DNA of 64,000 nucleotides from Paraburkholderia kirstenboschensis (GCF_904848585.1 NZ_CAJHCR010000005.1:186001-250000); one strand, 5' to 3'; counted from the stretch's first letter, positions 1-9,147 are shown. Made by a program: numbers and translations. Notes: generated from the letters alone by a model not told the origin.

Positions 1-345
1 GGCGGTCACCGTGCCCCAAGTGGCGCCGGTCAGCCCGACAAATGCCTGGCGGCCGAACTCGCGCGAGCCCTGACCGAGCTTGCCCGTACCGACGTCAAAG
101 CCGTTTTCCAACGTGAAGATCGCCTTCAGACCGCCGCCGAGTTCTTCCTGCCCCTTCAGGCCCCAACGGTCGCCGCTCAGATTGCCGTTGATCATGCCCG
201 CGAGGTTGCTGCCTGAATCGGCGTTATGCACATAGCCGATGCCCGCGTCGATCACGCCGTACAACGTCACGCTGTTCTGTGCATGCGCGGACCCCGCCGC
301 GACGAGCAATGCGAGAGACGCCGAAGTCAATGCTGTCTTTTTCAT
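1..345 (-). CDS. Gram-negative porin (OmpC-like), N-terminal part only
   Basis: The first 115 codons of an outer-membrane porin that runs off the left edge. The start at 345 is preceded by an AAAGGAA ribosome site. A classic signal peptide (MKKTA start, hydrophobic core, Ala-X-Ala cleavage near residue 22) is followed by the QNSVTLYGVIDAGIGY-type first beta strand usual in Burkholderia porins, and later by the GLKGQEELGGGLKA and FVGLTG strand motifs. It would form a trimeric diffusion channel for small hydrophilic solutes. The substrate cannot be told from this fragment. Family assignment is firm; the C-terminal half is not in the window. Confidence 0.93.
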   Translation of the reverse strand, partial: MKKTALTSASLALLVAAGSAHAQNSVTLYGVIDAGIGYVHNADSGSNLAGMINGNLSGDRWGLKGQEELGGGLKAIFTLENGFDVGTGKLGQGSREFGRQAFVGLTGATWGTVTA

Positions 346-729
346 CCTTGTTCCTTTATTCACGTTCCAGAAAAGCATTACGGACGCGCAGCATACATCG
401 ACTAAATAAAAATTCAATAAAGGTGTTTTAAAATTACCACGCCATTAGCATTACCAATTAATGCGCAAATAATTGAGGGCTATGTGAGAACACATAGCCC
501 CGAGTCCGGCACAACGGCCTTCCCTGCGTGGAGACTTAGAGAAAAGAACCGAACGTTGCGTAATCTAATGAGCGAATCGGGCGAAGTCAATCCATCGTAA
601 AGCAGATTCACTTTCTTAATCTTTCTCCGCTTAACCAGCGCACCGCCTTTATTTCAATTAATTAATTTTCCTTCCCGTTTCATATGCTTCAAACGGGTCG
701 ACTTATTGAACCGGTCTACTTCGGCTGCG
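346..729. other. AT-rich intergenic region between porin and small lipoprotein
   Basis: A 384-bp stretch with no convincing gene. It is much more AT-rich than the surroundings, with several TTAATT and AATAAA tracts, and should contain the porin promoter on the minus strand. The one clear structure is a perfect hairpin at 477-500, listed separately. Confidence 0.6.
477..500 (-). terminator. Perfect 10-bp stem-loop, possible terminator
   Basis: Arms GGGCTATGTG and CACATAGCCC are exactly complementary around an AGAA tetraloop. Read on the minus strand it lies downstream of the small lipoprotein gene (ending at 730) and is followed by a moderately U-rich stretch (TCAATTATTT). It could end that transcript before the porin promoter. 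A protein-binding operator for the porin is the alternative. Confidence 0.4.
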
Positions 730-915
730 TTAATGGCAGCCTATTGCGCAACCCAGCAGACTGAACGCGCCGACAATTCCGACGCCCGCGCCCAGTCCGA
801 ACGTCTCCAGCGAAGTCGCGCATCCTTGCAGAGTGAAGACCATCCCGATGGCGGTAGCCAGCACGAGTTGCCGTATTCCGCGTCGTCCCGCTTCGCTTGA
901 CTGCCTGGTATTCAT
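730..915 (-). CDS. Small predicted lipoprotein
   Basis: A 61-residue protein starting at ATG 915, with GAGGACAG/GAGAGG purines just upstream. The N-terminus is basic (RRGIRQ), followed by a hydrophobic stretch and an LQGC lipobox, so signal peptidase II should cleave before Cys. The mature part is only about 30 residues and very hydrophobic and Gly-rich (FGLGAGVGIVGAF), ending with two more Cys residues. An upstream in-frame start at 1008 would add a basic leader with no ribosome site and is less likely. Function unknown; similar small lipoproteins are common in Burkholderiaceae. Confidence 0.6.
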   Translation of the reverse strand: MNTRQSSEAGRRGIRQLVLATAIGMVFTLQGCATSLETFGLGAGVGIVGAFSLLGCAIGCH

Positions 916-1164
916 CCTCTCTGTCCTCGTCCCGATAGATCTGAATGAGGCGAGTGTAGCCAGCCCGCCACCGGGCGAACGCTCGAACAGCGGGGAGAAA
1001 AATCGCACCGGTTACCAAACGTTGCGCGCCGCAAAAGACGACCTCAGCAGCGCACGTGTCGCCGCGGCTGGCCGATTTCACCGCGAATGCTGGCTCTCCC
1101 ACATACCGGCGGCTTACAGCTTGTCATCCTGACAACTCAGGCGCGCGCGCGAAAGGAGGTCGCC

Positions 1165-1443
1165 ATGTCGGTTTATGTGGATGAAGGATTCCGGCCCTGT
1201 GTCACGGAGTGCGCGACGGTCGCGTTCAGGGTGTGCTGCGACGACCGGGCGCAGATTTTCGAAGTGAGCGCGGATGCCTTGATCGCCTATTGCGGCGCGG
1301 CAAGCGCGCGAAAAAGGGACCTACTGCTCGCATTCGAAGGCGCGCAACGCGAGATTCTCACCGTGGCCGCGAAAAGGTGGACGTTCACGCCGAGCGAACC
1401 CGTGCGGCTGGGTGTCGACGAATTCCGTATGATCATGCATTAG
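1165..1443 (+). CDS. Small hypothetical protein, DUF1488-like
   Basis: A 92-residue soluble protein. The start at 1165 is set by a strong AAGGAGGT Shine-Dalgarno at 1153-1160. The layout, an early strand pair (VAFRVCCDDRAQIFEV), then a helix (SADALIAYCGA) and a C-terminal helix, resembles the small DUF1488 family, but I cannot confirm this without a profile search. It has no signal peptide or membrane segment. It lies 30 bp upstream of the binding-protein gene at 1474 and may be cotranscribed with it. Confidence 0.7.
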   Translation: MSVYVDEGFRPCVTECATVAFRVCCDDRAQIFEVSADALIAYCGAASARKRDLLLAFEGAQREILTVAAKRWTFTPSEPVRLGVDEFRMIMH

Positions 1444-1473
1444 TCAGCCAAATAGGTATGCAAGACCCGTGTC

Positions 1474-2265
1474 ATGACCTGGATCGCCGCCCTGCCGATG
1501 TACAACGTCACGCCGTCGCTCGAAACCGAGTGGCGCGGGTGGCTCTCCGACGTGCTGCGCATGGTCAAGCCCGCGTGCCGCATCGTCGAGCCCGACGAAG
1601 AATTGCACGGCTTCTGGCGTCGGCCCAATCTGCTGATGTCGCAAACCTGCGGCTATCCGTTGATGCACGGCTTGCGCGAACAGGTGCAGTTGATCGCCAC
1701 GCCGCGCTTCGACGCGCCTGGTTGCGAAGGCGCGCACTACGCGAGCGTGCTCGTCACGCGCGCGGATGCGCCGTTCGACACGCTCGCGTCGTGCCGCGGT
1801 GCACGCGTCGCCTACAACCAGGACGATTCGAATAGCGGCATGAATGCGCTACGTCACGCGGTCGCGCCGCATTCCCATGAAGGTGCGTTCTTCCGCGCTG
1901 CGGTGCGTACCGGTTCGCATGTCGGCTCGCTACGGGCCGTCGCGGAGAATCGCGCGGACGTCGCCGCGATAGATTGTGTGACGTTCGCTTTTGTCTGCGA
2001 TGAAATGCCGGAACTCGCACGGCGGGTCAGGCGCATCGGCATGACGGCGGCCTCGCCGGGTCTGCCTCTCATTGCGTCGGACACGGTGCCCGCCGCGACG
2101 GTGGAAGCGCTGCGCGAGGCGCTTAACGAAGCGCTCGCACTGCGTCCCGACCGCGCAAGACGCCTGCGTTTGCAGGGCTTTTCCACGCTGCCGCTCGACG
2201 ACTACGAACGCATTGAGCAACTGGAAAACGAGGCGCGCGCGGCGGGATACACGCGCCTCGGCTGA
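1474..2265 (+). CDS. PhnD-like phosphate/phosphonate-type periplasmic-binding-fold protein
   Basis: A 263-residue protein with the fold signature of PhnD-like substrate-binding proteins: an early MYNVTPS segment, a CGYPL stretch (PhnD-like proteins carry TCGYPL at this place), RGARVAYNQDDSNSGMNALRH in the hinge region, and GSHVGSLRAVAENRADVAAID before the second lobe. No signal peptide is visible, so it may act in the cytoplasm or as a solitary sensor-type binding protein. No ABC permease or ATPase gene is adjacent. It converges on liuD with a gap under 40 bp. Ligand unknown. Confidence 0.75.
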   Translation: MTWIAALPMYNVTPSLETEWRGWLSDVLRMVKPACRIVEPDEELHGFWRRPNLLMSQTCGYPLMHGLREQVQLIATPRFDAPGCEGAHYASVLVTRADAPFDTLASCRGARVAYNQDDSNSGMNALRHAVAPHSHEGAFFRAAVRTGSHVGSLRAVAENRADVAAIDCVTFAFVCDEMPELARRVRRIGMTAASPGLPLIASDTVPAATVEALREALNEALALRPDRARRLRLQGFSTLPLDDYERIEQLENEARAAGYTRLG

Positions 2266-2303
2266 GGCTTCGTGCTTCTTCTGCGCGGCCGGAAAGATCG
2301 CGC

Positions 2304-4337
2304 TTATTGCACGTCCAGCACCAGAAGCTGCGCACCGTCGGCGACCTGATCGCCTACCGCATACAGCACCTCGGACACTGTGCCCGCTGCCGGTGCACCG
2401 ATCGTGTGCTCCATCTTCATCGCTTCCATCACGATGAGCGGCGTGCCTTTCTCCACCACCGCGCCCGGCTCCACCAGCACCGCGATGACCTTGCCGGGCA
2501 TCGGCGCGGTCAAGCGGCCTTCGCCATGTTCGGCATCCGCGGCATGTGCGAGCAGGTTCTGCCACTCGAACGCCAGCGCGTGACCGAGACAGAACACATG
2601 GAACGTATCGCCGTCGATAAACACACGACCCGTGGCGCGCGCATCGCCTATCGTCGCGCGGTATTCGTGCAAGCCCGCGCCGCTGGACCATGAGAAAGCT
2701 TCGCGCACGCCGTCGTGTTCGAGCGTTTGTGTCGCGCCGTCGCGTGCAAAAGCGACTGTGAACGCGTTGCCGCTTTCCCCGCTGTTTTCGATGGCGAGCC
2801 AGCCTAGCGTTTGCGTAAAGCCGCCGTTCAGGCGCCAGTGCGATAACGCGTCCCACGGCGACGCGCCGTGCGCGGTGCCGCCTTCGCGCGTGAGCAGCGC
2901 GGCGCACGCGAGCGCGAGCGCTTCCTTGAACGGCTTCTTTACAGGGGCGAACAACGCCTCGTGATGCCGCTCGATCAGGCCCGTATCGAGATCGCCCGTT
3001 ACGAACGGCTCGCTCTCGACAATGCGCTGCAAAAACTCGACATTCGTGTGCGGACCGACCACCTCGCACGCGTGCAGCGCACGGCTCATTCGCGCGAGCG
3101 CTTCCTCTCGCGTCGCGCCGTGTACGATCAGCTTCGCGATCATCGGATCGTAGAACGGCGTGATGGTGTCGCCCTCGCGCACGCCGCTGTCGATGCGCAC
3201 GGGCGCCTTGCGACCCTCGCCCGCGGCCGCATGGATCGCGAATTCCACGCCTTCAGGCATGCGCAAATGCTTGAGCGTGCCGGTCGAAGGCAGGAACCCG
3301 CGCGCCGGATGTTCGGCGTAAATGCGCGCCTCGATTGCGTGGCCGTCTATCTTCAACTGATCCTGCGTGAGAGGCAGCGGTTGGCCCGCGGCCACACGCA
3401 GTTGCCATTCCACCAGGTCCTGACCCGTGATCATTTCCGTGACCGGGTGCTCGACCTGCAAGCGCGTGTTCATCTCCATGAAATAGAAATCGCCCGTGGC
3501 CGTCATGATGAATTCAACGGTACCTGCACCGACGTAGTTCACCGCGCGCGCGGCGGCCACTGCGGCCTCACCCATTTCGCGCTTGATTTCCGCGGACAAT
3601 CCCGGCGCGGGCGCTTCTTCCAGTACCTTCTGATGACGCCGCTGCACCGAGCAGTCACGGTCAAACAGATAAACCGCGCCGCCGTGACGATCCGCGAAGA
3701 CCTGCACTTCGACGTGACGCGGCCGCGTCAGATACTTTTCGATCAGCACTCGATCGTTGCCGAAGCTGCTCGCCGCCTCGCGCTTGCACGAAGCGAGCGC
3801 CGCGAGGAAGTCTTCGCTGCGCTCGACCACACGCATGCCCTTGCCGCCACCGCCCGCGCTGGCTTTCAGAAGCACCGGATAGCCGATCGCATCCGCCTCG
3901 CGATGCAATAGTTCGGGGTTCTGATCATCCCCGTGATAACCGGGAACGAGCGGCACCGCCGCCGCGTGCATCAACGCCTTGGCTGCGGCTTTCGAGCCCA
4001 TTGCCGCGATCGCTTCAACCGGCGGTCCAATGAACACGATGCCGGCGGCTTCGCATGCATGCGCGAAGTCTTCGTTCTCCGACAGGAAGCCATAGCCGGG
4101 ATGCACGGCCTGTGCGCCGGTTGCGCGCGCCGCCTCGATAATGCGCGCCACGCGCAGATAGCTTTCCGCCGCGGTCGCTCCGCCGATATGTACGGCTTCA
4201 TCGCAAGCGCTCACGTGCTTTGCATCGGCGTCCGCGTCTGAATAAACAGCCACACTTGCAATGCCGAGCCGCTTGCAGGTTGCCGCGACGCGGCACGCAA
4301 TTTCGCCCCGGTTGGCAATCAGGATCTTGTTGAACAT
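2304..4337 (-). CDS. liuD: Methylcrotonyl-CoA carboxylase biotin-carrying (alpha) subunit
   Basis: A 677-residue biotin carboxylase/carrier protein that, with LiuB, carboxylates 3-methylcrotonyl-CoA to 3-methylglutaconyl-CoA in leucine degradation. Residues 1-450 hold the biotin carboxylase: FNKILIANRGEIACR at the N-terminus, the glycine-rich ATP-grasp loop KASAGGGGKGMR, and the EMNTRLQVEHPVTE active-site motif. The C-terminus carries the biotinyl domain with MEAMKMEH, biotinylated Lys at about 641. The length fits MccA. It is the last gene of liuABCD, 72 bp after liuC. No HMG-CoA lyase gene (liuE) follows, which is a small departure from many liu operons. Confidence 0.96.
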   Translation of the reverse strand: MFNKILIANRGEIACRVAATCKRLGIASVAVYSDADADAKHVSACDEAVHIGGATAAESYLRVARIIEAARATGAQAVHPGYGFLSENEDFAHACEAAGIVFIGPPVEAIAAMGSKAAAKALMHAAAVPLVPGYHGDDQNPELLHREADAIGYPVLLKASAGGGGKGMRVVERSEDFLAALASCKREAASSFGNDRVLIEKYLTRPRHVEVQVFADRHGGAVYLFDRDCSVQRRHQKVLEEAPAPGLSAEIKREMGEAAVAAARAVNYVGAGTVEFIMTATGDFYFMEMNTRLQVEHPVTEMITGQDLVEWQLRVAAGQPLPLTQDQLKIDGHAIEARIYAEHPARGFLPSTGTLKHLRMPEGVEFAIHAAAGEGRKAPVRIDSGVREGDTITPFYDPMIAKLIVHGATREEALARMSRALHACEVVGPHTNVEFLQRIVESEPFVTGDLDTGLIERHHEALFAPVKKPFKEALALACAALLTREGGTAHGASPWDALSHWRLNGGFTQTLGWLAIENSGESGNAFTVAFARDGATQTLEHDGVREAFSWSSGAGLHEYRATIGDARATGRVFIDGDTFHVFCLGHALAFEWQNLLAHAADAEHGEGRLTAPMPGKVIAVLVEPGAVVEKGTPLIVMEAMKMEHTIGAPAAGTVSEVLYAVGDQVADGAQLLVLDVQ

Positions 4338-4409
4338 GAGTTGTCTCGATCTCGGGATATTCTTCTGGTGAAGGCCTGCGAGCGCCTCGGAATGTCAGTG
4401 AGCCGCGCT

Positions 4410-5195
4410 TCAATCACGCCAGGCCGGCGTGCGCTTTTCAAGGAACGATGCGACGCCTTCGCGGCCTTCCGCGCCGGCACGCGTGCGCGCGATACGCGCG
4501 GCCGTATCTTCGATCAATGCATCGTTCAACTCGCGGCCCGCCATGTCCTGCACGAGCTGCTTGCAATTGCGCACCGCTTGCGGACCGTTCGCGCACAGCG
4601 TTTGCGCGATCTGCTGCACGGTGGCATCCAATTGCCCGGCGCTGACCGCTTCGCCGACGAACCCAAGGCGCAGCGCCGTCGCACAGTCGAACTGCTCGGC
4701 GGTGATGAAATAGCGGCGCGACGCCTGCTCACCCAACGCGCGAACCACGTACGGCGCGATAGTCGCCGGAATCAGACCGAGACGCGCCTCCGACAGACAG
4801 AAGCGCGCATTTTCCACCGCCACCACGATGTCGCATGCCGAGATGAGTCCCATGCCGCCCGCGTATGCGTCGCCGTTCACGCGAGCGATCACCGGCTTGC
4901 TGCAGCGATAGATGGACGACAGCATGTTCGCGAGCAGCATCGCGTCGGCGCGGTTCTCCTCGTCGGAGTAGGCGGCCATCTTCTTCATCCAGTTCAGATC
5001 GGCGCCCGCGCAAAAAGCCTTGCCGTTCGCGGCCAGCACGACCGCGCGCACGTCGTCGCGTATGTTCAATGCCGTGAAGGCCGATGTGAGTTCCGCGATC
5101 ATCGTTTCATTGAACGCGTTGCGCACATCCGGGCGATTCAGCGTAACGGTTGCAACGTGCCCGGCGAATTCGACATTCAGTGTTTCATAGTGCAT
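4410..5195 (-). CDS. liuC: Methylglutaconyl-CoA hydratase (enoyl-CoA hydratase family)
   Basis: A 261-residue crotonase-fold enzyme predicted to hydrate 3-methylglutaconyl-CoA to HMG-CoA. The start at ATG 5195 is chosen because GGGAG sits 8 bases upstream; two longer in-frame starts lack such a site and would overlap the end of liuB. Family marks include TLNRPDVRNAFN, the oxyanion-hole segment AFCAGADLNWM, and NGDAYAGGMGL followed by ACDIVVA. Its position between liuB and liuD supports the leucine-pathway role over a general beta-oxidation hydratase. Confidence 0.93.
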   Translation of the reverse strand: MHYETLNVEFAGHVATVTLNRPDVRNAFNETMIAELTSAFTALNIRDDVRAVVLAANGKAFCAGADLNWMKKMAAYSDEENRADAMLLANMLSSIYRCSKPVIARVNGDAYAGGMGLISACDIVVAVENARFCLSEARLGLIPATIAPYVVRALGEQASRRYFITAEQFDCATALRLGFVGEAVSAGQLDATVQQIAQTLCANGPQAVRNCKQLVQDMAGRELNDALIEDTAARIARTRAGAEGREGVASFLEKRTPAWRD

Positions 5196-5223
5196 CGTGG
5201 CGGCTCCCATGCGTGATGCTGCG

Positions 5224-6831
5224 TCACATCCGAAACACGCCGAAGCGCGTATCTTCGATCGGCGCATTCATCGCTGCCGACAGACCGAGACCGAGTACGT
5301 CGCGTGTCTGCGCCGGATCGATAACGCCGTCGTCCCACAGACGTGCGCTCGCATAGTACGGATGGCCCTGATGCTCGTATTGCTCGCGAATCGGCTGTTT
5401 GAAGGCCTCTTCTTCGTCGGCGCTCCATGAACCGCCTCTGCTTTCAATACCGTCGCGCCTGACCGTGGCCAGGACCGACGCTGCCTGTTCGCCGCCCATC
5501 ACCGAAATGCGCGCGTTCGGCCACATCCACAGAAAACGCGGCGAGAACGCGCGGCCGCACATGCCGTAATTGCCCGCGCCGAAAGAGCCGCCGATGATCA
5601 CCGTGAACTTCGGCACCTTCGCCGTGGCCACCGCCGTTACCATCTTTGCGCCGTTACGTGCGATGCCTTCGTTCTCGTACTTGCGGCCCACCATGAAGCC
5701 CGTGATGTTCTGCAGAAACACGAGCGGGATCTTGCGCTGGCAGCACAGTTCGATAAAGTGCGTGCCCTTCAGCGCAGACTCCGAAAACAGAATGCCGTTG
5801 TTTGCAATGATGCCGACCGGATGCCCCCAGATATGCGCGAAGCCGCACACAAGCGTGGTGCCGTAGCGTGCCTTGAATTCGTCGAATGCGGAGTCGTCGA
5901 CGATGCGCGCGATCACCTCGCGAATATCGAACGGCTTTCTCGTATCCACCGGAATCACGCCGTACATGCTCTTCACGTCGTAGCGCGGCGGCTTCGGCTC
6001 CTGCAACATGAGCGCCACATGCTTCGTGCGGTTCAGGTTGCCGACGATGCTGCGCGCAATCGCCAATGCATGCGCGTCGTTCTGCGCGAGGTGATCGACC
6101 ACGCCCGACAGACGCGTATGCACGTCGCCGCCGCCGAGGTCTTCCGCGCTGACCACTTCGCCGGTTGCGGCCTTCACGAGCGGCGGACCGCCGAGAAAGA
6201 TGGTCCCCTGATTCTTCACGATGATCGATTCATCGCTCATGGCCGGCACATAGGCGCCGCCGGCGGTGCATGAGCCCATTACGACGGCAATCTGCGGAAT
6301 ACCCGCTGCAGACAGATTCGCCTGGTTGTAGAAGATGCGGCCAAAGTGGTCGCGGTCGGGAAATACGTCGTCCTGATTCGGCAGATTCGCGCCGCCCGAA
6401 TCGACGAGATACACGCACGGCAAGTGGTTTTCCGCGGCGATTTCCTGCGCGCGCACGTGCTTCTTGACCGTGACCGGATAGTACGTGCCGCCTTTGACCG
6501 TCGCATCGTTGCAGACGATCACGCACTCGTGGCCCGCGATCCGTCCGATACCGGTGATCACGCCCGCGCCCGGCGCGTCGTCGTTATACATGCCGTAGGC
6601 TGCGAGTTGCGAGAACTCGAGAAACGGCGTGCCCGGATCGAGCAGCTTCTCGATGCGCTCGCGCGGCAGCAATTTGCCGCGCCCGGTGTGTTTTTCGCGT
6701 GCTGCCTGCCCGCCGCCCAGCGCGAGCTGTTCGACCTTCGCACGAAGATCGGCGACCAGCGCTTCGAGCGCCGCCGCGTTCGCGCGGAAGTCGTCGGAGC
6801 GCGGGTTCAGCTTGGATTCGATGATCGGCAT
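5224..6831 (-). CDS. liuB: Methylcrotonyl-CoA carboxylase carboxyltransferase (beta) subunit
   Basis: A 535-residue carboxyltransferase that moves the carboxyl group from biotin on LiuD to 3-methylcrotonyl-CoA. It has the two crotonase-like halves of the acyl-CoA carboxylase beta family: the GRGKLLPRERIEKLLDPG N-terminal motif, VDSGGANLPNQ..VFPDRDHFGRIF in the first half, and GGSFGAGNYGMCGRAF with WPNARISVMGGEQAA in the second. Length and motifs match MccB rather than propionyl-CoA carboxylase beta. It lies 97 bp after liuA and 28 bp before liuC on the same strand. Confidence 0.96.
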   Translation of the reverse strand: MPIIESKLNPRSDDFRANAAALEALVADLRAKVEQLALGGGQAAREKHTGRGKLLPRERIEKLLDPGTPFLEFSQLAAYGMYNDDAPGAGVITGIGRIAGHECVIVCNDATVKGGTYYPVTVKKHVRAQEIAAENHLPCVYLVDSGGANLPNQDDVFPDRDHFGRIFYNQANLSAAGIPQIAVVMGSCTAGGAYVPAMSDESIIVKNQGTIFLGGPPLVKAATGEVVSAEDLGGGDVHTRLSGVVDHLAQNDAHALAIARSIVGNLNRTKHVALMLQEPKPPRYDVKSMYGVIPVDTRKPFDIREVIARIVDDSAFDEFKARYGTTLVCGFAHIWGHPVGIIANNGILFSESALKGTHFIELCCQRKIPLVFLQNITGFMVGRKYENEGIARNGAKMVTAVATAKVPKFTVIIGGSFGAGNYGMCGRAFSPRFLWMWPNARISVMGGEQAASVLATVRRDGIESRGGSWSADEEEAFKQPIREQYEHQGHPYYASARLWDDGVIDPAQTRDVLGLGLSAAMNAPIEDTRFGVFRM

Positions 6832-6928
6832 TGCGTGGCTTCTCCTGTGTCGATCGGAGAATCGGAGTCGGCGCTTTAGCGCTCACTGCGATCCCATGCC
6901 GCTTGTTTGGAAGTTGGCGCGTGAGCGC

Positions 6929-8110
6929 TTACGCAGTCTCGGCAAACAGCTCGCGGCCAATCAGCATGCGGCGGATTTCGCTCGTGCCCGCGCCGATTTC
7001 ATACAGCTTCGCATCGCGCCACAAGCGCCCGACCGGATATTCGTTGATATAGCCGTTGCCGCCGAGAATCTGGATCGCTTCGCCCGCCATCCATGTAGCC
7101 TTTTCGGCCGTGTACAGAATCACGCCCGCGCAATCCTTGCGGACCTGGCGCACATGCCCGGTGCCGAGCGTGTCGAGTTGACGGCCGACCGCGTAGAGAT
7201 ACGCGCGGCATGCCTGCAATGTGGTGTAGAGATCGGCAACCTTGCCTTGAATCAGCTGGAATTCGCCGATGGACTGACCGAACTGCTTGCGGTCGTGAAT
7301 GTACGGCACTACCGCGTCCATCACCGCGACCATGATGCCGGTGGGGCCGCCAGCGAGCACCGCGCGCTCGTAGTCGAGGCCGCTCATCAGTACTTTAACG
7401 CCGCCGTTCAATTGCCCGAGAATGTTCTCCTGCGGCACTTCCACGTCCTGGAACACGAGCTCGCCCGTGTGCGAGCCGCGCATGCCGAGCTTGTCGAGCT
7501 TCTGCGCAACCGAGAAACCCTTCATGCCTTTCTCAACGATAAACGCGGTAATGCCACGCGAATTCGCTTCGACATCGGTCTTCGCGTAGACGACCAGCGT
7601 GTCGCAGTCCGGGCCGTTGGTAATCCACATCTTCGTGCCGTTGAGCACATAGTGGTCGCCCTTCTTGTCGGCGCGCAGCTTCATGCTGACCACGTCCGAA
7701 CCCGCATTCGGCTCGCTCATTGCAAGCGCGCCGACGTGTTCGCCCGACACGAGTTTCGGCAAGTACTTCTGCTTTTGCGCCTCGGTGCCGTTGCGATGAA
7801 TCTGGTTCACGCACAGATTCGAATGCGCGCCGTATGAGAGACCGACCGAAGCGGATGCGCGCGAGATCTCCTCCATCGCGACCATATGCGCGGTGTAACC
7901 CATGTTGGCGCCGCCATATTCCTCCGAGACCGTCATGCCGAGCACACCGAGATCGCCAAATTTGCGCCACAGGTCCATCGGGAACTGGTCCGTGCGATCG
8001 ATTTCCGCCGCACGCGGCGCGATTTCTTTCGCAGCGAATCCCGCGATGCTGTCACGCAGCATTTCGATTTCTTCGCCGAGCGGGAATTGCAAACCGGGCA
8101 GGTTGCTCAT
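6929..8110 (-). CDS. liuA: Isovaleryl-CoA dehydrogenase
   Basis: A 393-residue FAD acyl-CoA dehydrogenase, the first step of the liu operon (isovaleryl-CoA to 3-methylcrotonyl-CoA). The start at ATG 8110 follows GGAGACACC; a longer reading from 8209 adds an unlikely leader. The signature GLDYERAVLAGGP contains the catalytic Glu at the position typical of isovaleryl-CoA dehydrogenases. Other family motifs are AMSEPNAGSDVVSM, KMWITNG, and the C-terminal QILGGNGYINEYPVGRLWRDAKL. It diverges from the TetR gene at 8392; the shared region carries a palindrome at 8274-8296. Confidence 0.96.
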   Translation of the reverse strand: MSNLPGLQFPLGEEIEMLRDSIAGFAAKEIAPRAAEIDRTDQFPMDLWRKFGDLGVLGMTVSEEYGGANMGYTAHMVAMEEISRASASVGLSYGAHSNLCVNQIHRNGTEAQKQKYLPKLVSGEHVGALAMSEPNAGSDVVSMKLRADKKGDHYVLNGTKMWITNGPDCDTLVVYAKTDVEANSRGITAFIVEKGMKGFSVAQKLDKLGMRGSHTGELVFQDVEVPQENILGQLNGGVKVLMSGLDYERAVLAGGPTGIMVAVMDAVVPYIHDRKQFGQSIGEFQLIQGKVADLYTTLQACRAYLYAVGRQLDTLGTGHVRQVRKDCAGVILYTAEKATWMAGEAIQILGGNGYINEYPVGRLWRDAKLYEIGAGTSEIRRMLIGRELFAETA

Positions 8111-8273
8111 TGCGGTGTCTCCAGAGTTCATTGGCGGCCGGACAATGATGCCGGCGAATTCGAGTGCGGCCGGGCGGACGGCGGCGGCCAGATGGACCGC
8201 GTCTCTCACCGTACCCGAGGCGCGCGACGTTCAAGGCGAATTTCACGCTAGATTTACGTAAGCGTCAATAGGT

Positions 8274-8296
8274 ATTTCTGAGTGCGACTCAGAAAT
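8274..8296. promoter_or_regulatory. Perfect palindrome in liuA-tetR divergent region, candidate TetR operator
   Basis: Arms ATTTCTGAGT and ACTCAGAAAT are exact inverted repeats separated by GCG. It lies between the liuA start (8110) and the tetR start (8392), where a dimeric repressor could control both genes. A weaker inverted repeat GATGCT-N5-AGCATC follows at 8321-8337. Assignment to the adjacent TetR protein is an inference from position and symmetry. Confidence 0.6.
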
Positions 8297-8391
8297 CGAT
8301 TCGATTGGTTCATGGGCACGGATGCTGTGATAGCATCGGTTCAATCGGGTTTTTTCATTCGAACCCTTCCAGAAACTTGACTTCCACTCAT

Positions 8392-9147
8392 ATGACGGTT
8401 GCTCTGAAGGCCGAATTGCCCGCGTCGCGCCGCCAGCCCGCCGGGCGCAAGTCGCAGCAGCGGGTGAAAGAGATTCTCCAGGCGGGCCGCGACGTGTTCT
8501 CCGAAAAGGGCTATGAACGCGCAACGACCGCGGAGATCGCTCAACGCCTGGGCGTTTCCGAGGCGACCGTCTTCAGCTATTTTCGCGGCAAGCGCGAGTT
8601 GTGCGCGCGGGTTATCGGCGACTGGTACGACGAGATCATCGACGCGATCGAATCCGGGCTGCCGCGCGACGGCACCGTGCGCCAGCAATTCGCGTTTATC
8701 GTGCGGACGCATTTGCGGCTGATGCTCGTGAACGGCACCGACCTTTGCGCGCTGGTGTTGTCGGAAGGACGCGCGCGTCACCACGAGTTGAGCGAGGCGC
8801 TGACCGAATTGCAGCGCCGCTACACCGCACCGCTAATGCGCGTATTGGCTCAAGGCCAGGAAAGCGGCCAGATTCGCGCGGACATGCCTTTGCGTTTATT
8901 GCGCTCCATGGTGTTCGGGCCAATGGAACATGTGTTGTGGGACGCGACGCTCGCGAACCGGCATACCGACATCGAAGCAACCGCGGACCAGTTGATCGAC
9001 GTACTGTGGGCCGCGTTGACGCCTCCCGACCTTGCGGTGAACGCATTGCAACAGTTCAGAGCGGAAGTGGCCGAAGCGAACCGTCGTTTCGAGGAAGCCA
9101 CGCGTGAGGCCGCTGCGCGCAACGCCGATCCGGCGAGCGGCGAATAG
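8392..9147 (+). CDS. TetR/AcrR-family regulator, candidate regulator of the liu operon (LiuQ-like)
   Basis: A 251-residue TetR protein. Residues about 20-75 form the DNA-binding domain (RVKEILQAGRDVFSEKGYE, then TTAEIAQRLGVSEATVFSYF and the KRELCARV helix); the rest is a helical ligand domain. The start at 8392 is chosen because the longer frame reads through the promoter region. Comparative studies describe TetR-type LiuQ regulators for branched-chain amino acid operons in betaproteobacteria, and divergence from liuA makes this a good candidate, but the specific identity is inferred. The C-terminal 30 residues are charged and Ala/Glu-rich. A T-rich stretch after the stop (TTTTTCTTTT) could help end transcription. 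Confidence 0.88.
   Translation: MTVALKAELPASRRQPAGRKSQQRVKEILQAGRDVFSEKGYERATTAEIAQRLGVSEATVFSYFRGKRELCARVIGDWYDEIIDAIESGLPRDGTVRQQFAFIVRTHLRLMLVNGTDLCALVLSEGRARHHELSEALTELQRRYTAPLMRVLAQGQESGQIRADMPLRLLRSMVFGPMEHVLWDATLANRHTDIEATADQLIDVLWAALTPPDLAVNALQQFRAEVAEANRRFEEATREAAARNADPASGE

Noticed and set aside
716..1102. 128-codon minus-strand frame overlapping the small lipoprotein
   Set aside because: Arg-rich shadow; the lipoprotein frame has a signal sequence and lipobox.
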